From JOPF136 sp963773835 (GTDB lineage: Bacteria; Acidobacteriota; Terriglobia; Acidiferrales; UBA7541): a stretch of 64,000 nt of DNA. This document shows, one piece after another, positions 18,560 through 25,686 of this stretch. The notes under the pieces were generated by a model that saw only the letters and a program-made list of their open reading frames with translations, was not told where the DNA came from and did no database searches. The position numbers were made by a program, and so were the translations under genes. Location: assembly GCA_963773835.1 (NCBI GenBank), contig CAVZCQ010000003.1:372001-436000 (forward strand), in the 5' to 3' direction. Position 1 is the stretch's first letter. Every line of letters starts with the position of its first letter.

Positions 18560-19249
18560 TCAATCGCCGCCCGGCCCTGGTAATCCTTCGACTGCCGGGG
18601 CATGGAGCGGCAGATCCTGCTGGCTGGCTTTCCACGTCCAGGCGCTCGCCTCCCTGACGGGCGCAAACGAAAAGCGGTGCAGCGGGGTGGGGCCGTGCAG
18701 TCGCAGCGCCTCCAGGTGGTCGGGCGTGCCGTAACCCTTATTGCTGCGCAGGTTGTACAGGGGATAGCAGGCGTCCCATTGCTCCATTAATTCATCGCGG
18801 GCCACCTTGGCGAGGATGGAAGCGGCGGCGATGGAGACGGAACGGGCGTCGCCGTGGACCAGGGACCGTTGTGGGAGCGGGAGGTCCAGGGTGACGGCGT
18901 CGAGCAGGAGATAATCGGGCGCGACGGCGAGTTGGGCGATGGCCAATGTCATGGCCTGGCGGCTGGCTTGAAGAATGTTCCAGGCATCGATGCGCCCGGG
19001 CTCGACCTGAGCGACAGCGCAGGCTACTGCGCGTTCGCGGATCAACGGGGCGAGCTCGGCGCGGCGCTCGGGGGAAAGTTTTTTCGAGTCGTCGAGACCG
19101 CGGATGATGCGTTTGGGGTCCAGGATGGCAGCGGCGGCGACAACGGGGCCGAACAGAGAACCGCGGCCGGCTTCGTCGAGGCCGGCGATGCGCGTCCAGC
19201 CTGCCTGGCGTGCCAGGCGCTCGTATCGCGAACAACAGAGCCGACTCAT
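18560..19249 (-). CDS. rnhB: Ribonuclease HII
   Basis: The 229-residue product carries the RNase HII motif GLDEAGRGSLFGPVVAAA near residue 22, the DDSKKLSPERR motif, LLLDAVTL, HGDARSVSIAAASILAKV and SNKGYGTPDH. These supply the four catalytic acidic residues. The enzyme nicks RNA embedded in DNA. I start at the ATG at 19249; an upstream extension to 19333 has no similarity to the family. It is the last gene of the ffh-rpsP-rimM-trmD-rplS operon, the usual place for rnhB in many bacteria. Confidence 0.93.
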   Translation of the reverse strand: MSRLCCSRYERLARQAGWTRIAGLDEAGRGSLFGPVVAAAAILDPKRIIRGLDDSKKLSPERRAELAPLIRERAVACAVAQVEPGRIDAWNILQASRQAMTLAIAQLAVAPDYLLLDAVTLDLPLPQRSLVHGDARSVSIAAASILAKVARDELMEQWDACYPLYNLRSNKGYGTPDHLEALRLHGPTPLHRFSFAPVREASAWTWKASQQDLPLHAPAVEGLPGPGGD

Positions 19250-19444
19250 CACCGCGGAGTCTAACACCCACCCGCTGCGACCAGCCGCGCCGTGCGAGCC
19301 TGCCTGTGCAAGACTGATCAGCGAAGAAAACACGAAGTATTTCGCGCAGTACAGGGCACCACTACCGCGGCCCCTTCCACACTCCGGCCAGCCGGATTTG
19401 GATGGGAAATTTGAGAACGAAGGGTGTTACGGAGGGGCCGGGCG

Positions 19445-19858
19445 CTACTCTGCGGCAGGCGCCGCCGCCGTTTCGGCCGGCTGGAGCGTGCGTTCTTTGC
19501 CGCGAATGCGCGCGGCCTTGCCCTTCAGCCCGCGCAGATAATAGAGCTTGGAGCGGCGAACGCGGCCGCGGCGAACGACTTCAATCTGCGCAATCATCGG
19601 GGAGTGCACGGGGAAGATGCGTTCGACCCCGATGCCAAAGCTTACCCGGCGAACCGTAAACGTAGCGGATGCCAGGCGGCCGCGGCGGGAAATCACGACG
19701 CCTTCGAAGGCCTGGATGCGCTCTTTTTCTTTTTCCTTCTCTTTTTCGACTTCCACTTCGCGCAGACGGACGTGGACGCGGACCGTGTCGCCCGGGCGGA
19801 ATTCGGGCACGTCACCGCGCAACTGGGACTGCTGCACTTTATCGACGAGCTGGTTCAT
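19445..19858 (-). CDS. rplS: Ribosomal protein L19
   Basis: The 137-residue product starts at the ATG at 19858 behind AGGGA and shows the L19 signature: FRPGDTVRVHVRL, ERIQAFEGVVISRRG, FTVRRVSFGIGVERIFPVHSP (19 residues quoted in part), and VRRSKLYYLRGLKGKAARI. L19 sits at the 30S-50S interface. A charged KEKEKEKER insert precedes IQAFEG, and a C-terminal Ala/Glu tail (PAETAAAPAAE) extends it beyond the ~115 residues of E. coli L19. It follows trmD, as usual, but with a toxin-antitoxin pair in between. Confidence 0.95.
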   Translation of the reverse strand: MNQLVDKVQQSQLRGDVPEFRPGDTVRVHVRLREVEVEKEKEKEKERIQAFEGVVISRRGRLASATFTVRRVSFGIGVERIFPVHSPMIAQIEVVRRGRVRRSKLYYLRGLKGKAARIRGKERTLQPAETAAAPAAE

Positions 19859-19970
19859 GTTCGTATTTCCCTGGCAGACCCACTCAGGCGGGGCCGGCAC
19901 CGCAGAGACAAACACAAAGTATAGCAGAACCCGGCACAGGCCCCAACACGGTTTGAGCTCTCCGACTGGT

Positions 19971-20288
19971 TCAGGATGCCAGGGCGGTGGCTGGGTGGAC
20001 CTGACGCTCAATCTCGGCGACTTTGCCGGAGCGGCGCGAGACCTCCAGATCGTAAAAGGTCTGCAGATTGAGCCAGAACTCGGCATTGGTGTGGAAATAT
20101 CTGGCCAGACGGAGAGCGGTCTCGGCGGTAACGCGGCGGCGCCCGTGGGCAATCTCGCCGATGCGGGTGGCCGGAACGTGCAGGTCGAGGGCCAGTCTGT
20201 TCACACTGAGGCCCAGGGGCTTCATGAAGTCTTCGCGCAACACCTCACCCGGATGCACCGGAGGTATCAACGGCTGGCGCTTGGTCAT
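19971..20288 (-). CDS. higA: HigA-type antitoxin (HTH)
   Basis: The ATG at 20288 follows AAGGAG and gives 105 residues. The sequence has the HigA pattern: PPVHPGEVLREDFMKPLGLS, a helix-turn-helix around LALDLHVPATRIGEIAHGRRRVTAETALRLARYF (quoted in pieces: LHVPATRIGEI, RRRVTAETALRLA), then FWLNLQTFYDLEV. It sits 16 bases downstream of a RelE/HigB-like gene, the toxin-first order typical of higBA. HigA neutralises the toxin and usually represses its own promoter. Confidence 0.88.
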   Translation of the reverse strand: MTKRQPLIPPVHPGEVLREDFMKPLGLSVNRLALDLHVPATRIGEIAHGRRRVTAETALRLARYFHTNAEFWLNLQTFYDLEVSRRSGKVAEIERQVHPATALAS

Positions 20289-20304
20289 CTCTCGTGTCTC
20301 CTTG

Positions 20305-20583
20305 TCAGTGATAATCCACGATTTCGACGCCGTAGCAATCGCCACCGCGCCATTCAAAACAGATTCGCCACTGGTCGTTGATGCGGATCGAGTGCTGTCC
20401 CTTCCGGTCCCCTCGCAGGGCTTCTAATTGATTGCCGGGCGGCGAAGCCAAAATGCGCAGCTCTGTGGCCGCGTGAAGTTGAAGCAATTTCCGCAAAGCG
20501 ACCCGTTCGATGGCCCGGAAGCGCTTGCTATGGCAGTAATGAAACAGTTCCTCGGTCTCCTTCGAGCCAAAACTCCGGATCAC
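20305..20583 (-). CDS. higB: HigB-type toxin (RelE superfamily mRNA interferase)
   Basis: The 92-residue product (GTG start) matches HigB/RelE: MIRSFGSKETEELF, a basic middle (RFRAIERVALRKLLQLHAA), then LEALRGDRKGQHSIRINDQW, RICFEW and a C-terminal DYYVEIVDYH-like end (GVEIVDYH). Enzymes of this family cleave mRNA on the ribosome. The gene begins 73 bases downstream of the trmD stop, so the pair lies inside the translation operon. The coding frame is intact with the usual length, so the toxin is probably active. Confidence 0.88.
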   Translation of the reverse strand: MIRSFGSKETEELFHYCHSKRFRAIERVALRKLLQLHAATELRILASPPGNQLEALRGDRKGQHSIRINDQWRICFEWRGGDCYGVEIVDYH

Positions 20584-20656
20584 ATGCAGAGAATACTACG
20601 CTATGCGTTATACGTCAAACGGACGATCCGATGGACTGCCATTCAAATCCCCGGCT

Positions 20657-21433
20657 CTAGGCTCCCCGTAACTCGTCGAGGATCTCCAAGTCTTCCTCAG
20701 TGAGCACGGAGGCCCCCAATAATTCCGGTCGGTTCTTGAGTGTCTTCGCCAGGGCCATGCGGCGGCGCCAGCGGCGGACTTCTTCGTGGTTGCCGCCTAC
20801 GAGTACGTCGGGAACGGGCCAGCCGCGATAGGTTTGCGGGCGCGTGTAGTGCGGGCAGTCCAGAACGCCTGCCGCCGCGCCGCTCTGCGTGCCCGGCGCA
20901 CTGAACGATTCGTTTACGGAAGACGCTTCGTTGCCGAGCGCGCCAGGGACCAGGCGCGTCACCGCATCGATCACCAGCGCTGCCGGCAGTTCGCCGCCGG
21001 AAACCACAAAATCGCCGATGGACAATTCATCGGTGGCCAGATGCTCCGCGACACGTTCATCCACGCCTTCGTAGCGGCCGCAGAGGAGCACAATGCGCTC
21101 CATCCCCGCGAGGCGCTCGGCCGTTTCCTGCCGGAAGAGTTTACCCGCGGCGGAGAGCAGCACGATGGCTGTGCGCGGCGGCAACTGTTCCCGCGGCGCG
21201 CCGAGAATTCGCTCGACCGTATCGAACAGCGGCTCCGGCTTGAGCAGCATGCCTTCGCCACCCCCGAACGGGCGGTCGTCCACGGTGCGATGGCGGTCGT
21301 GAGTGGCCTCGCGGAGGTCGTGGACATGGACTTCGACGACGCCCGCCTCGCGCGCGCGGCGAACGATGCCGTGTTCGAGCGGCCCGGCAAAAAACCCCGG
21401 AAAAATCGTGATGATATCGAAGCGCAAAGCCAC
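20657..21433 (-). CDS. trmD: tRNA (guanine-N1)-methyltransferase
   Basis: The 258-residue product (GTG start) has TrmD features: FDIITIFPGFF at the N-terminus, DDRPFGGGEGMLLKPEPLF, LCGRYEGVDERV and LSIGDFVVSGGELPAL-like sequence leading to the knot region (IDAVTRLVPGALGN). It then has SFSAPG and CPHYTRPQTYRGWPVPDVLV. It methylates G37 of tRNAs to keep the reading frame. It lies between rimM and the inserted higBA pair. Confidence 0.95.
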   Translation of the reverse strand: MALRFDIITIFPGFFAGPLEHGIVRRAREAGVVEVHVHDLREATHDRHRTVDDRPFGGGEGMLLKPEPLFDTVERILGAPREQLPPRTAIVLLSAAGKLFRQETAERLAGMERIVLLCGRYEGVDERVAEHLATDELSIGDFVVSGGELPAALVIDAVTRLVPGALGNEASSVNESFSAPGTQSGAAAGVLDCPHYTRPQTYRGWPVPDVLVGGNHEEVRRWRRRMALAKTLKNRPELLGASVLTEEDLEILDELRGA

Positions 21434-21501
21434 TGTGACGTGAACCCTCGCGGAAAAGTCTAACCTGAAAGAAGAGGCGGTGTCTCGGAACGCTGCATTT
21501 C

Positions 21502-22059
21502 CTAGCGGTTCAGCTCGCGCAGGCCCTCCGGCAGCACCACTTCAATGCGCCGTCGTGCGGGATCGATGAGCACGCAGATTTCTTCCGCGAGCGGGATGAG
21601 CAATTCGCCCGCGGGGGTGTCCACAGCCAGGAGCGGAGTGCCTCCGCCGGGAAACTGCACTTCGCGCACCGCGCCCAATCGCTCGGACGCCTCGCCGCTT
21701 GCCCTGCGTTCCCACACTTCGCATCCCACCAGATCGTTCACGTAATGCTGTCGGGTGGGAAGCGGGGTGCGCTCCGAGAGGGGAACCTGAATTTCCAGGC
21801 CGACGAGCGTTTCCGCATCGGAGATCGAGTCGAAGCCTTCGAAGTGGAAAATGGCTTGTCCGCCGCGGCTGGGGGAGAGCCAGCAGGCGCGAACGCGCGC
21901 GCGGCGTTCCGCCCCGTCCGGGCCGGCCAGCCATACCTCGTGCAACTGCTTCAGTCGTTGGGGAAAATCCGTCAGGATTTGTGCGGCGACTTCGCCCTTG
22001 CGGCCGCGTGGGCGCACGATGCGAGCCAGCGTGAGGCGCTCCCCGGGCGGGTTGGCCAC
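21502..22059 (-). CDS. rimM: 16S rRNA processing protein RimM
   Basis: The open frame extends to 22395, but the upstream ~110 residues are antisense-like Arg-rich sequence overlapping khpA. I start at the GTG at 22059, which overlaps the khpA TAG stop (TAGTG) and follows GGAGAT. The 185-residue product shows LARIVRPRGRKGEVAAQI, a WL..S region, IFHFEGFDSISDAETLVG and the PRC-barrel part (VNDLVGCEVW, LLIPLAEEICVLID). It assists 30S assembly. Translational coupling to khpA is likely. Confidence 0.9.
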   Translation of the reverse strand: MANPPGERLTLARIVRPRGRKGEVAAQILTDFPQRLKQLHEVWLAGPDGAERRARVRACWLSPSRGGQAIFHFEGFDSISDAETLVGLEIQVPLSERTPLPTRQHYVNDLVGCEVWERRASGEASERLGAVREVQFPGGGTPLLAVDTPAGELLIPLAEEICVLIDPARRRIEVVLPEGLRELNR

Positions 22060-22289
22060 TACTCGAGAATCTCCAGCGTGTAGCGCTTCTGCATCTTCAT
22101 TCCGGCGGCGCCGAGCAGCGTGCGGATGGCCTTCGCCGTCCTCCCCTGCCTTCCGATCACTTTGCCGAGATCGTCGGGATGCACGCGCAATTCGAGCACG
22201 GTCACCTGTTCTCCGTCCACCGCACGCACTTGGACTTCGTCGGGGTGGTCCACCAGGGCCCTCGCGATGGCTTCCACCAGCTCCTTCAT
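22059..22289 (-). CDS. khpA: KhpA-type KH-domain RNA-binding protein
   Basis: The 76-residue product starts at the ATG at 22289 behind GGAGG and begins MKELVEAIARALVDHPDEV. It has a single KH type II domain with the GxxG loop in DDLGKVIGRQGRTAKAIRTL. KhpA forms RNA-binding dimers with KhpB; a KhpB/Jag gene lies at 27454 in this window. It sits between rpsP and rimM, its common position. Confidence 0.92.
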   Translation of the reverse strand: MKELVEAIARALVDHPDEVQVRAVDGEQVTVLELRVHPDDLGKVIGRQGRTAKAIRTLLGAAGMKMQKRYTLEILE

Positions 22290-22411
22290 CCCGCCTCCTC
22301 GAACAGACTGCTCGCTTACGGTCTGTGGAAGCGCGTTCAGGGACATGAGATGAGGCACTCCCCATTGGCGATGCCCCGCCGAATCCGGCCGGCATCGCGA
22401 GGGGATGTGGC

Positions 22412-22651
22412 TCAGGCGATCTTCTGTTTGCGGATGAACGTGCGGACCGTGTCGCTCGGCTGTGCGCCGTGGCCGAGCCAATGCTTGACGCGCTCAGTGT
22501 CCAGCTTCACCTCCGGAGGGTTCTTCAATGGATTATAGGTTCCGACGATCTCCACGAATCGCCCGTCCCGGGGGCGGCGCTTATCGATGACCACCACACG
22601 GTAAAAGGGCTGTTTTTTCTTGCCGATTCTGGATAAACGAATGGAAAGCAC
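22412..22651 (-). CDS. rpsP: Ribosomal protein S16
   Basis: The 79-residue product (GTG start behind GGAGG) has IRLSRIGKKKQPFYRVVV, DKRRPRDGRFVEIVGTYNP and VKHWLGHGAQPSDTVR, the full S16 signature. It belongs to the 30S body and is required for assembly. It follows ffh in the operon and precedes khpA. Confidence 0.96.
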   Translation of the reverse strand: MLSIRLSRIGKKKQPFYRVVVIDKRRPRDGRFVEIVGTYNPLKNPPEVKLDTERVKHWLGHGAQPSDTVRTFIRKQKIA

Positions 22652-22720
22652 TCACTTCCTCCTTATTACGTCCACTTATAGTACCGGAAAAGCTGGCCCA
22701 CGGATAGCCAATTGGACGGA

Positions 22721-24061
22721 TCACGAAGGGCGGCCCAGTTTTCCCAGCCCGCGCCCCTTCATCCGACCGAGCGCCCCGTACTGCTTGATCATCCGCCGCA
22801 TTTCCATGTACTGGCGGAGCACGTCGTTGACATCCTGGACGGTGGTGCCGCTGCCGCGGGCGATGCGTTTGCGGCGCTTGCCGTCGATCACGTTGTGGTC
22901 GGCGCGTTCCGCCGCGGTCATCGAGTTGATGATGGCTTCGACGCGCTTCAGCCGCTTCTCATCGACGTCCAGGTCCTTCGGAAGGTTCTGCAGCGGGCCA
23001 ATCTTGGGGAGCATGCCCACCAACTGCTCGAGCGAGCCCATCTTCTTCAACTGCTGCAACTGGTCTCGGAAATCTTCCAGCGAAAATTCCTCGCGGCGGA
23101 GCTTGCGCACCAGGTCTTCCGCCTTTTTGCGGTCCACGGTTTGCTCGGCGCGTTCGATCAGGCTGATCATGTCGCCCATTCCCAGGATGCGGGAGACGAT
23201 GCGGTCGGGATAGAAGGGCTCGAGCGCGTCATACTTTTCGCCCAACCCCACGAACTTTACCGGCGCTCCGGTGACCTTGCGGATGGAGAGCGCCGCGCCG
23301 CCGCGTGCATCGCCGTCCAGCTTGGTGAGCACGATCCCGGTGAGACCGAGCCTGCGGTGAAAATCGCCCGCGGAGCGCACGGCGTCCTGGCCGATCATGG
23401 CGTCGGCGATGAACAGGAGTTCGGCGGGCTGCAGCTCCTTTTTGAGCTCCGCCAATTCCGACATCAACCCGTCGTCGATATGCAGCCGCCCCGCAGTGTC
23501 GACCAGCACCACATCGCTCGCGGAGAGTTTGGCTTCGCGCAGCGCGGCGCGGGCGATCTCCAGCGGCTTGGAGAGGTTCGCGGCCGGGAAACACGCGACG
23601 CCGGCCCCGCGCGCCACCTGTGCGAGCTGCTCGCGGGCCGCGGGACGATAGACGTCCGTCGAGACCACGAGCGGACGGTGCCCGTTGTGCTGGAGCCAGC
23701 GGCCGATTTTGCCTGTCGTTGTGGTCTTCCCTGAGCCCTGCAGGCCAACGATGAGCCAAACCGAAGGCGGTTTCGACGCGTAGCGCGGCTTCGAATGCTC
23801 GCCCAGCAGCGTGCCGAGTTCGTCGCGCACGATCTTGACTACCTGCTGGTCCGGCGAAAGTTGCAGCATTACCTCCGAACCCAGCGCCCTCGCGCGAATG
23901 CCGGCGAGCAAATCGTCGGCAACTTGCAGGTTGACGTCGCCTTCGAGCAGGGCGTCGCGGATTTCGCCCAGCGCCGCGTCCAGGTGCTCCTCGGAGAGCT
24001 TGCCCTGGCCGCGCAGGTTCTTGAAGGCGCGCTGGAATTTTTCCGTCAGCGTCTCAAACAT
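22721..24061 (-). CDS. ffh: Signal recognition particle protein (SRP54)
   Basis: The 446-residue product starts at the ATG at 24061 (MFETLTEKFQRAFKNLRG). The N domain (1-90) precedes the GTPase domain with GLQGSGKTTTTGKIG (P-loop), TDVYRPAAREQL, DTAGRLHID and TKLDGDARGGAAL. The Met-rich M domain (about 300-446) binds 4.5S RNA and signal sequences (GMGDMISLIERAEQ, GSGTTVQDVN, MKRMIKQ-like MEMRRMIKQY). It delivers nascent membrane proteins to FtsY and the translocon. It heads the translation operon. Confidence 0.97.
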   Translation of the reverse strand: MFETLTEKFQRAFKNLRGQGKLSEEHLDAALGEIRDALLEGDVNLQVADDLLAGIRARALGSEVMLQLSPDQQVVKIVRDELGTLLGEHSKPRYASKPPSVWLIVGLQGSGKTTTTGKIGRWLQHNGHRPLVVSTDVYRPAAREQLAQVARGAGVACFPAANLSKPLEIARAALREAKLSASDVVLVDTAGRLHIDDGLMSELAELKKELQPAELLFIADAMIGQDAVRSAGDFHRRLGLTGIVLTKLDGDARGGAALSIRKVTGAPVKFVGLGEKYDALEPFYPDRIVSRILGMGDMISLIERAEQTVDRKKAEDLVRKLRREEFSLEDFRDQLQQLKKMGSLEQLVGMLPKIGPLQNLPKDLDVDEKRLKRVEAIINSMTAAERADHNVIDGKRRKRIARGSGTTVQDVNDVLRQYMEMRRMIKQYGALGRMKGRGLGKLGRPS

Positions 24062-24192
24062 GGTGGTGTGGCACAGCGCGCCTCGAAGCACGCTGCGCAA
24101 TCCTCCATTCTAAAGGCGCGTCCGGGGAACCGCAATCGGACGTAGGAGCGCGCTTGCAGCGAGCTTGCGCTTGCTGTTATTCTGAACGAACG

Positions 24193-24444
24193 ATGTCACC
24201 GTCGAAGAGAGACAAAGCAATCGAGGCTGTCGCGGCTGAGATTGCGGGGATCATCGAAAAAGGTCTCCAGAGGATGCCGCCCAAACTTGGTGCGCGAAGG
24301 CGGCAAGAGATCTATTCTATTCTCGGTGTGTCTGGCCGAGAATCTTCTCGAAAGCCTTCACGGCTCGGGCGAACTCGGGCGAATCGTCCTTCCAGCCGGC
24401 CCTCCGCAGCGCGTCGAGCAAAGGCCTCGCGTCGCGCTGCCTGA
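24193..24444 (+). CDS. Possible small basic protein, unknown
   Basis: The ATG at 24193 opens an 83-codon frame. The first ~43 residues look protein-like (MSPSKRDKAIEAVAAEIAGI, GLQRMPPKLGARRRQEIYS, probably helical). The rest is Ser/Arg-rich and lies antisense to the minus-strand gene at 24317-24574. Either a short basic protein overlaps its neighbour, or this is a remnant whose true C-terminus was lost. I recognise no family. Confidence 0.3.
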   Translation: MSPSKRDKAIEAVAAEIAGIIEKGLQRMPPKLGARRRQEIYSILGVSGRESSRKPSRLGRTRANRPSSRPSAARRAKASRRAA

Positions 24445-24574
24445 TCGCCTCCGCAACCCCCATCTGAATTAACCGATCCGCTTTCAGCTGCTTCGCGCGG
24501 CGGGGACGCTTGGTCCCGCGGCTGCGGTCTTCCGCCATCAGATCGCGAAGCTCATCCTCTTCTCCCTCATTCAT
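24317..24574 (-). CDS. Small charged protein of unknown function
   Basis: I start at the ATG at 24574, preceded by GAGGTG at a 7-base spacing; a longer frame to 24733 is less protein-like. The 85-residue product is hydrophilic and mostly helical: MNEGEEDELRDLMAEDRSRG, a basic stretch (TKRPRRAKQLKADRL), then AIRQRDARPLLDALRRAG and EFARAVKAFEKILGQT. No family is recognised. It stands alone between ffh and rpmH, overlapping a doubtful plus-strand frame. Confidence 0.55.
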   Translation of the reverse strand: MNEGEEDELRDLMAEDRSRGTKRPRRAKQLKADRLIQMGVAEAIRQRDARPLLDALRRAGWKDDSPEFARAVKAFEKILGQTHRE

Positions 24575-24718
24575 GCAGTGGCACCTCAACCGGCCGTCGC
24601 TATGCCTTTTAAGGTTATCGAGGGTCTGCCACGGCTTCAAGTACACGGGTGCCTCAGGCTGAGTTGAAGAGTCAAATACAGGCCCTGGACTCAGAGAACT
24701 GTCCGCATATCTTCCAGT

Positions 24719-24747
24719 TTGACCCTGCCGCAAGGCCCGTTTACACT
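24719..24747 (+). promoter_or_regulatory. Predicted sigma70 promoter for rpmH-rnpA-yidDC-khpB
   Basis: TTGACC (24719-24724) and TACACT (24742-24747) are separated by 17 bases and lie about 75 bases upstream of the rpmH start. The match to TTGACA/TATAAT is 5/6 and 4/6. Confidence 0.5.
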
Positions 24748-24819
24748 AGCTGTTTCACTTACGTCTTACGGCGCAGCCTGTAGAGTCGCGGCGCCAAATC
24801 CCTTCGAGGAGAAGGTTCA

Positions 24820-24960
24820 TTGCCCAAGCGAACGTTTCAGCCCAAAGTGCGCCGCCGCCACATGACCCACGGCTTTCGGGCGCGCATGAAAACCAAAGGC
24901 GGGAGGAAGGTCCTTGCGGCGCGCCGCAGGAAGGGGCGCCACGAACTCACGCGCGTCTAG
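24820..24960 (+). CDS. rpmH: Ribosomal protein L34
   Basis: This 46-residue gene begins with a TTG at 24820 behind GAGGAGAAGG. Its product MPKRTFQPKVRRRHMTHGFR, continuing ARMKTKGGRKVLAARRRKG, is the complete L34 signature. L34 binds 23S rRNA. It heads the conserved rpmH-rnpA-yidD-yidC-khpB cluster. Its last 47 bases overlap the start of rnpA in another frame. Confidence 0.96.
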   Translation: MPKRTFQPKVRRRHMTHGFRARMKTKGGRKVLAARRRKGRHELTRV

Positions 24961-25396
24961 CGGGCGGGCGCCCGGCGCATCCGGCAGACGCTCTGCGCCG
25001 CCCGATGCGCGGCACCGGGGACGCCTGAGGTGCCGCGCCGAGTTCGACGCCGTGTACCGCAACGGGCGCAGGCGATCCAGCCGGCAGTTCACCGTGTTTT
25101 TCGCCGCCAACGGATTGGGTGAGAGCCGCTTGGGGATGAGCGTGGGCCGGGCGCTGGGTGGGGCCGTGGTTCGCAACCAAATTCGGAGGCGAGTGCGCGA
25201 AATTCTGCGCCTGGATCGGGTGGAGATTCCATCGGGATGGGACATCATCGTGCATCCGCGGGCGACAGCGGCGGGAGCAGAGTTCGCCCAGCTTCGCGAG
25301 GAACTGATCAGCCTGCTGCGGAACTCCATTCCCGTTTCCCCCGTTCCACCGAGTGGGGAGCAGAGCCCTTCCGGCTCGGCGGGAACGGCGTCATGA
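24914..25396 (+). CDS. rnpA: Ribonuclease P protein component, starting inside rpmH
   Basis: The product carries the RnpA core: FDAVYRNGRRRSSRQFTVFF, ESRLGMSVGRALGGAVVRNQ, then the RNR-type motif IRRRVREILRL and DIIVHPRATA. No ATG, GTG or TTG exists in frame between the rpmH stop and the core. The only usable start is the TTG at 24914 within rpmH, which has GGAGG at a 7-base spacing (24902-24906); the frame is closed by TGA at 24887. This gives 160 residues with a ~40-residue Arg/Ala/Gly-rich N-terminal extension. RnpA helps the RNase P RNA process tRNA 5' ends. Its stop overlaps the yidD start (ATGA). Confidence 0.9.
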   Translation: MRRAAGRGATNSRASSGRAPGASGRRSAPPDARHRGRLRCRAEFDAVYRNGRRRSSRQFTVFFAANGLGESRLGMSVGRALGGAVVRNQIRRRVREILRLDRVEIPSGWDIIVHPRATAAGAEFAQLREELISLLRNSIPVSPVPPSGEQSPSGSAGTAS

Positions 25397-25686
25397 AAAC
25401 GATCTGCCTCTTTCTGGTGCGAGCCTACCAGACGTTACTCGGCCCCTTCCTGGGCGGCAATTGCCGCTTCTATCCGTCGTGCTCGCAGTACGCCTCTGAA
25501 GCCATCGAGCGCTTTGGGGCGGGGCACGGATCATGGCTCGCCCTGCGCCGGCTGCTTCGCTGCCATCCGTTCTCGCCGGGGGGCGTGGACCTGGTGCCGG
25601 AAGATCCTGGAGCCGAGCCCGACCCCGCCACACTGTGCGGCCACAGGGATCCTCACCGCGCGCACGAAGAGGAATTTGCCCGGTGA
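25393..25686 (+). CDS. yidD: Membrane protein insertion efficiency factor
   Basis: The ATG at 25393 overlaps the rnpA stop. The 97-residue product has the YidD pattern MKTICLFLVRAYQTLLGPF, GGNCRFYPSCSQYASEAIE (conserved Cys pair) and LRRLLRCHPFSPGGVDLVP. A His/Asp/Glu-rich tail follows. It is thought to aid YidC-dependent insertion, and its stop overlaps the yidC start (GTGA). Confidence 0.95.
   Translation: MKTICLFLVRAYQTLLGPFLGGNCRFYPSCSQYASEAIERFGAGHGSWLALRRLLRCHPFSPGGVDLVPEDPGAEPDPATLCGHRDPHRAHEEEFAR

Noticed and set aside
22060..22395. Long N-terminal extension of rimM
   Set aside because: The sequence is Arg/Gly-rich, antisense in character and overlaps khpA; the GTG at 22059 with GGAGAT fits the family length.
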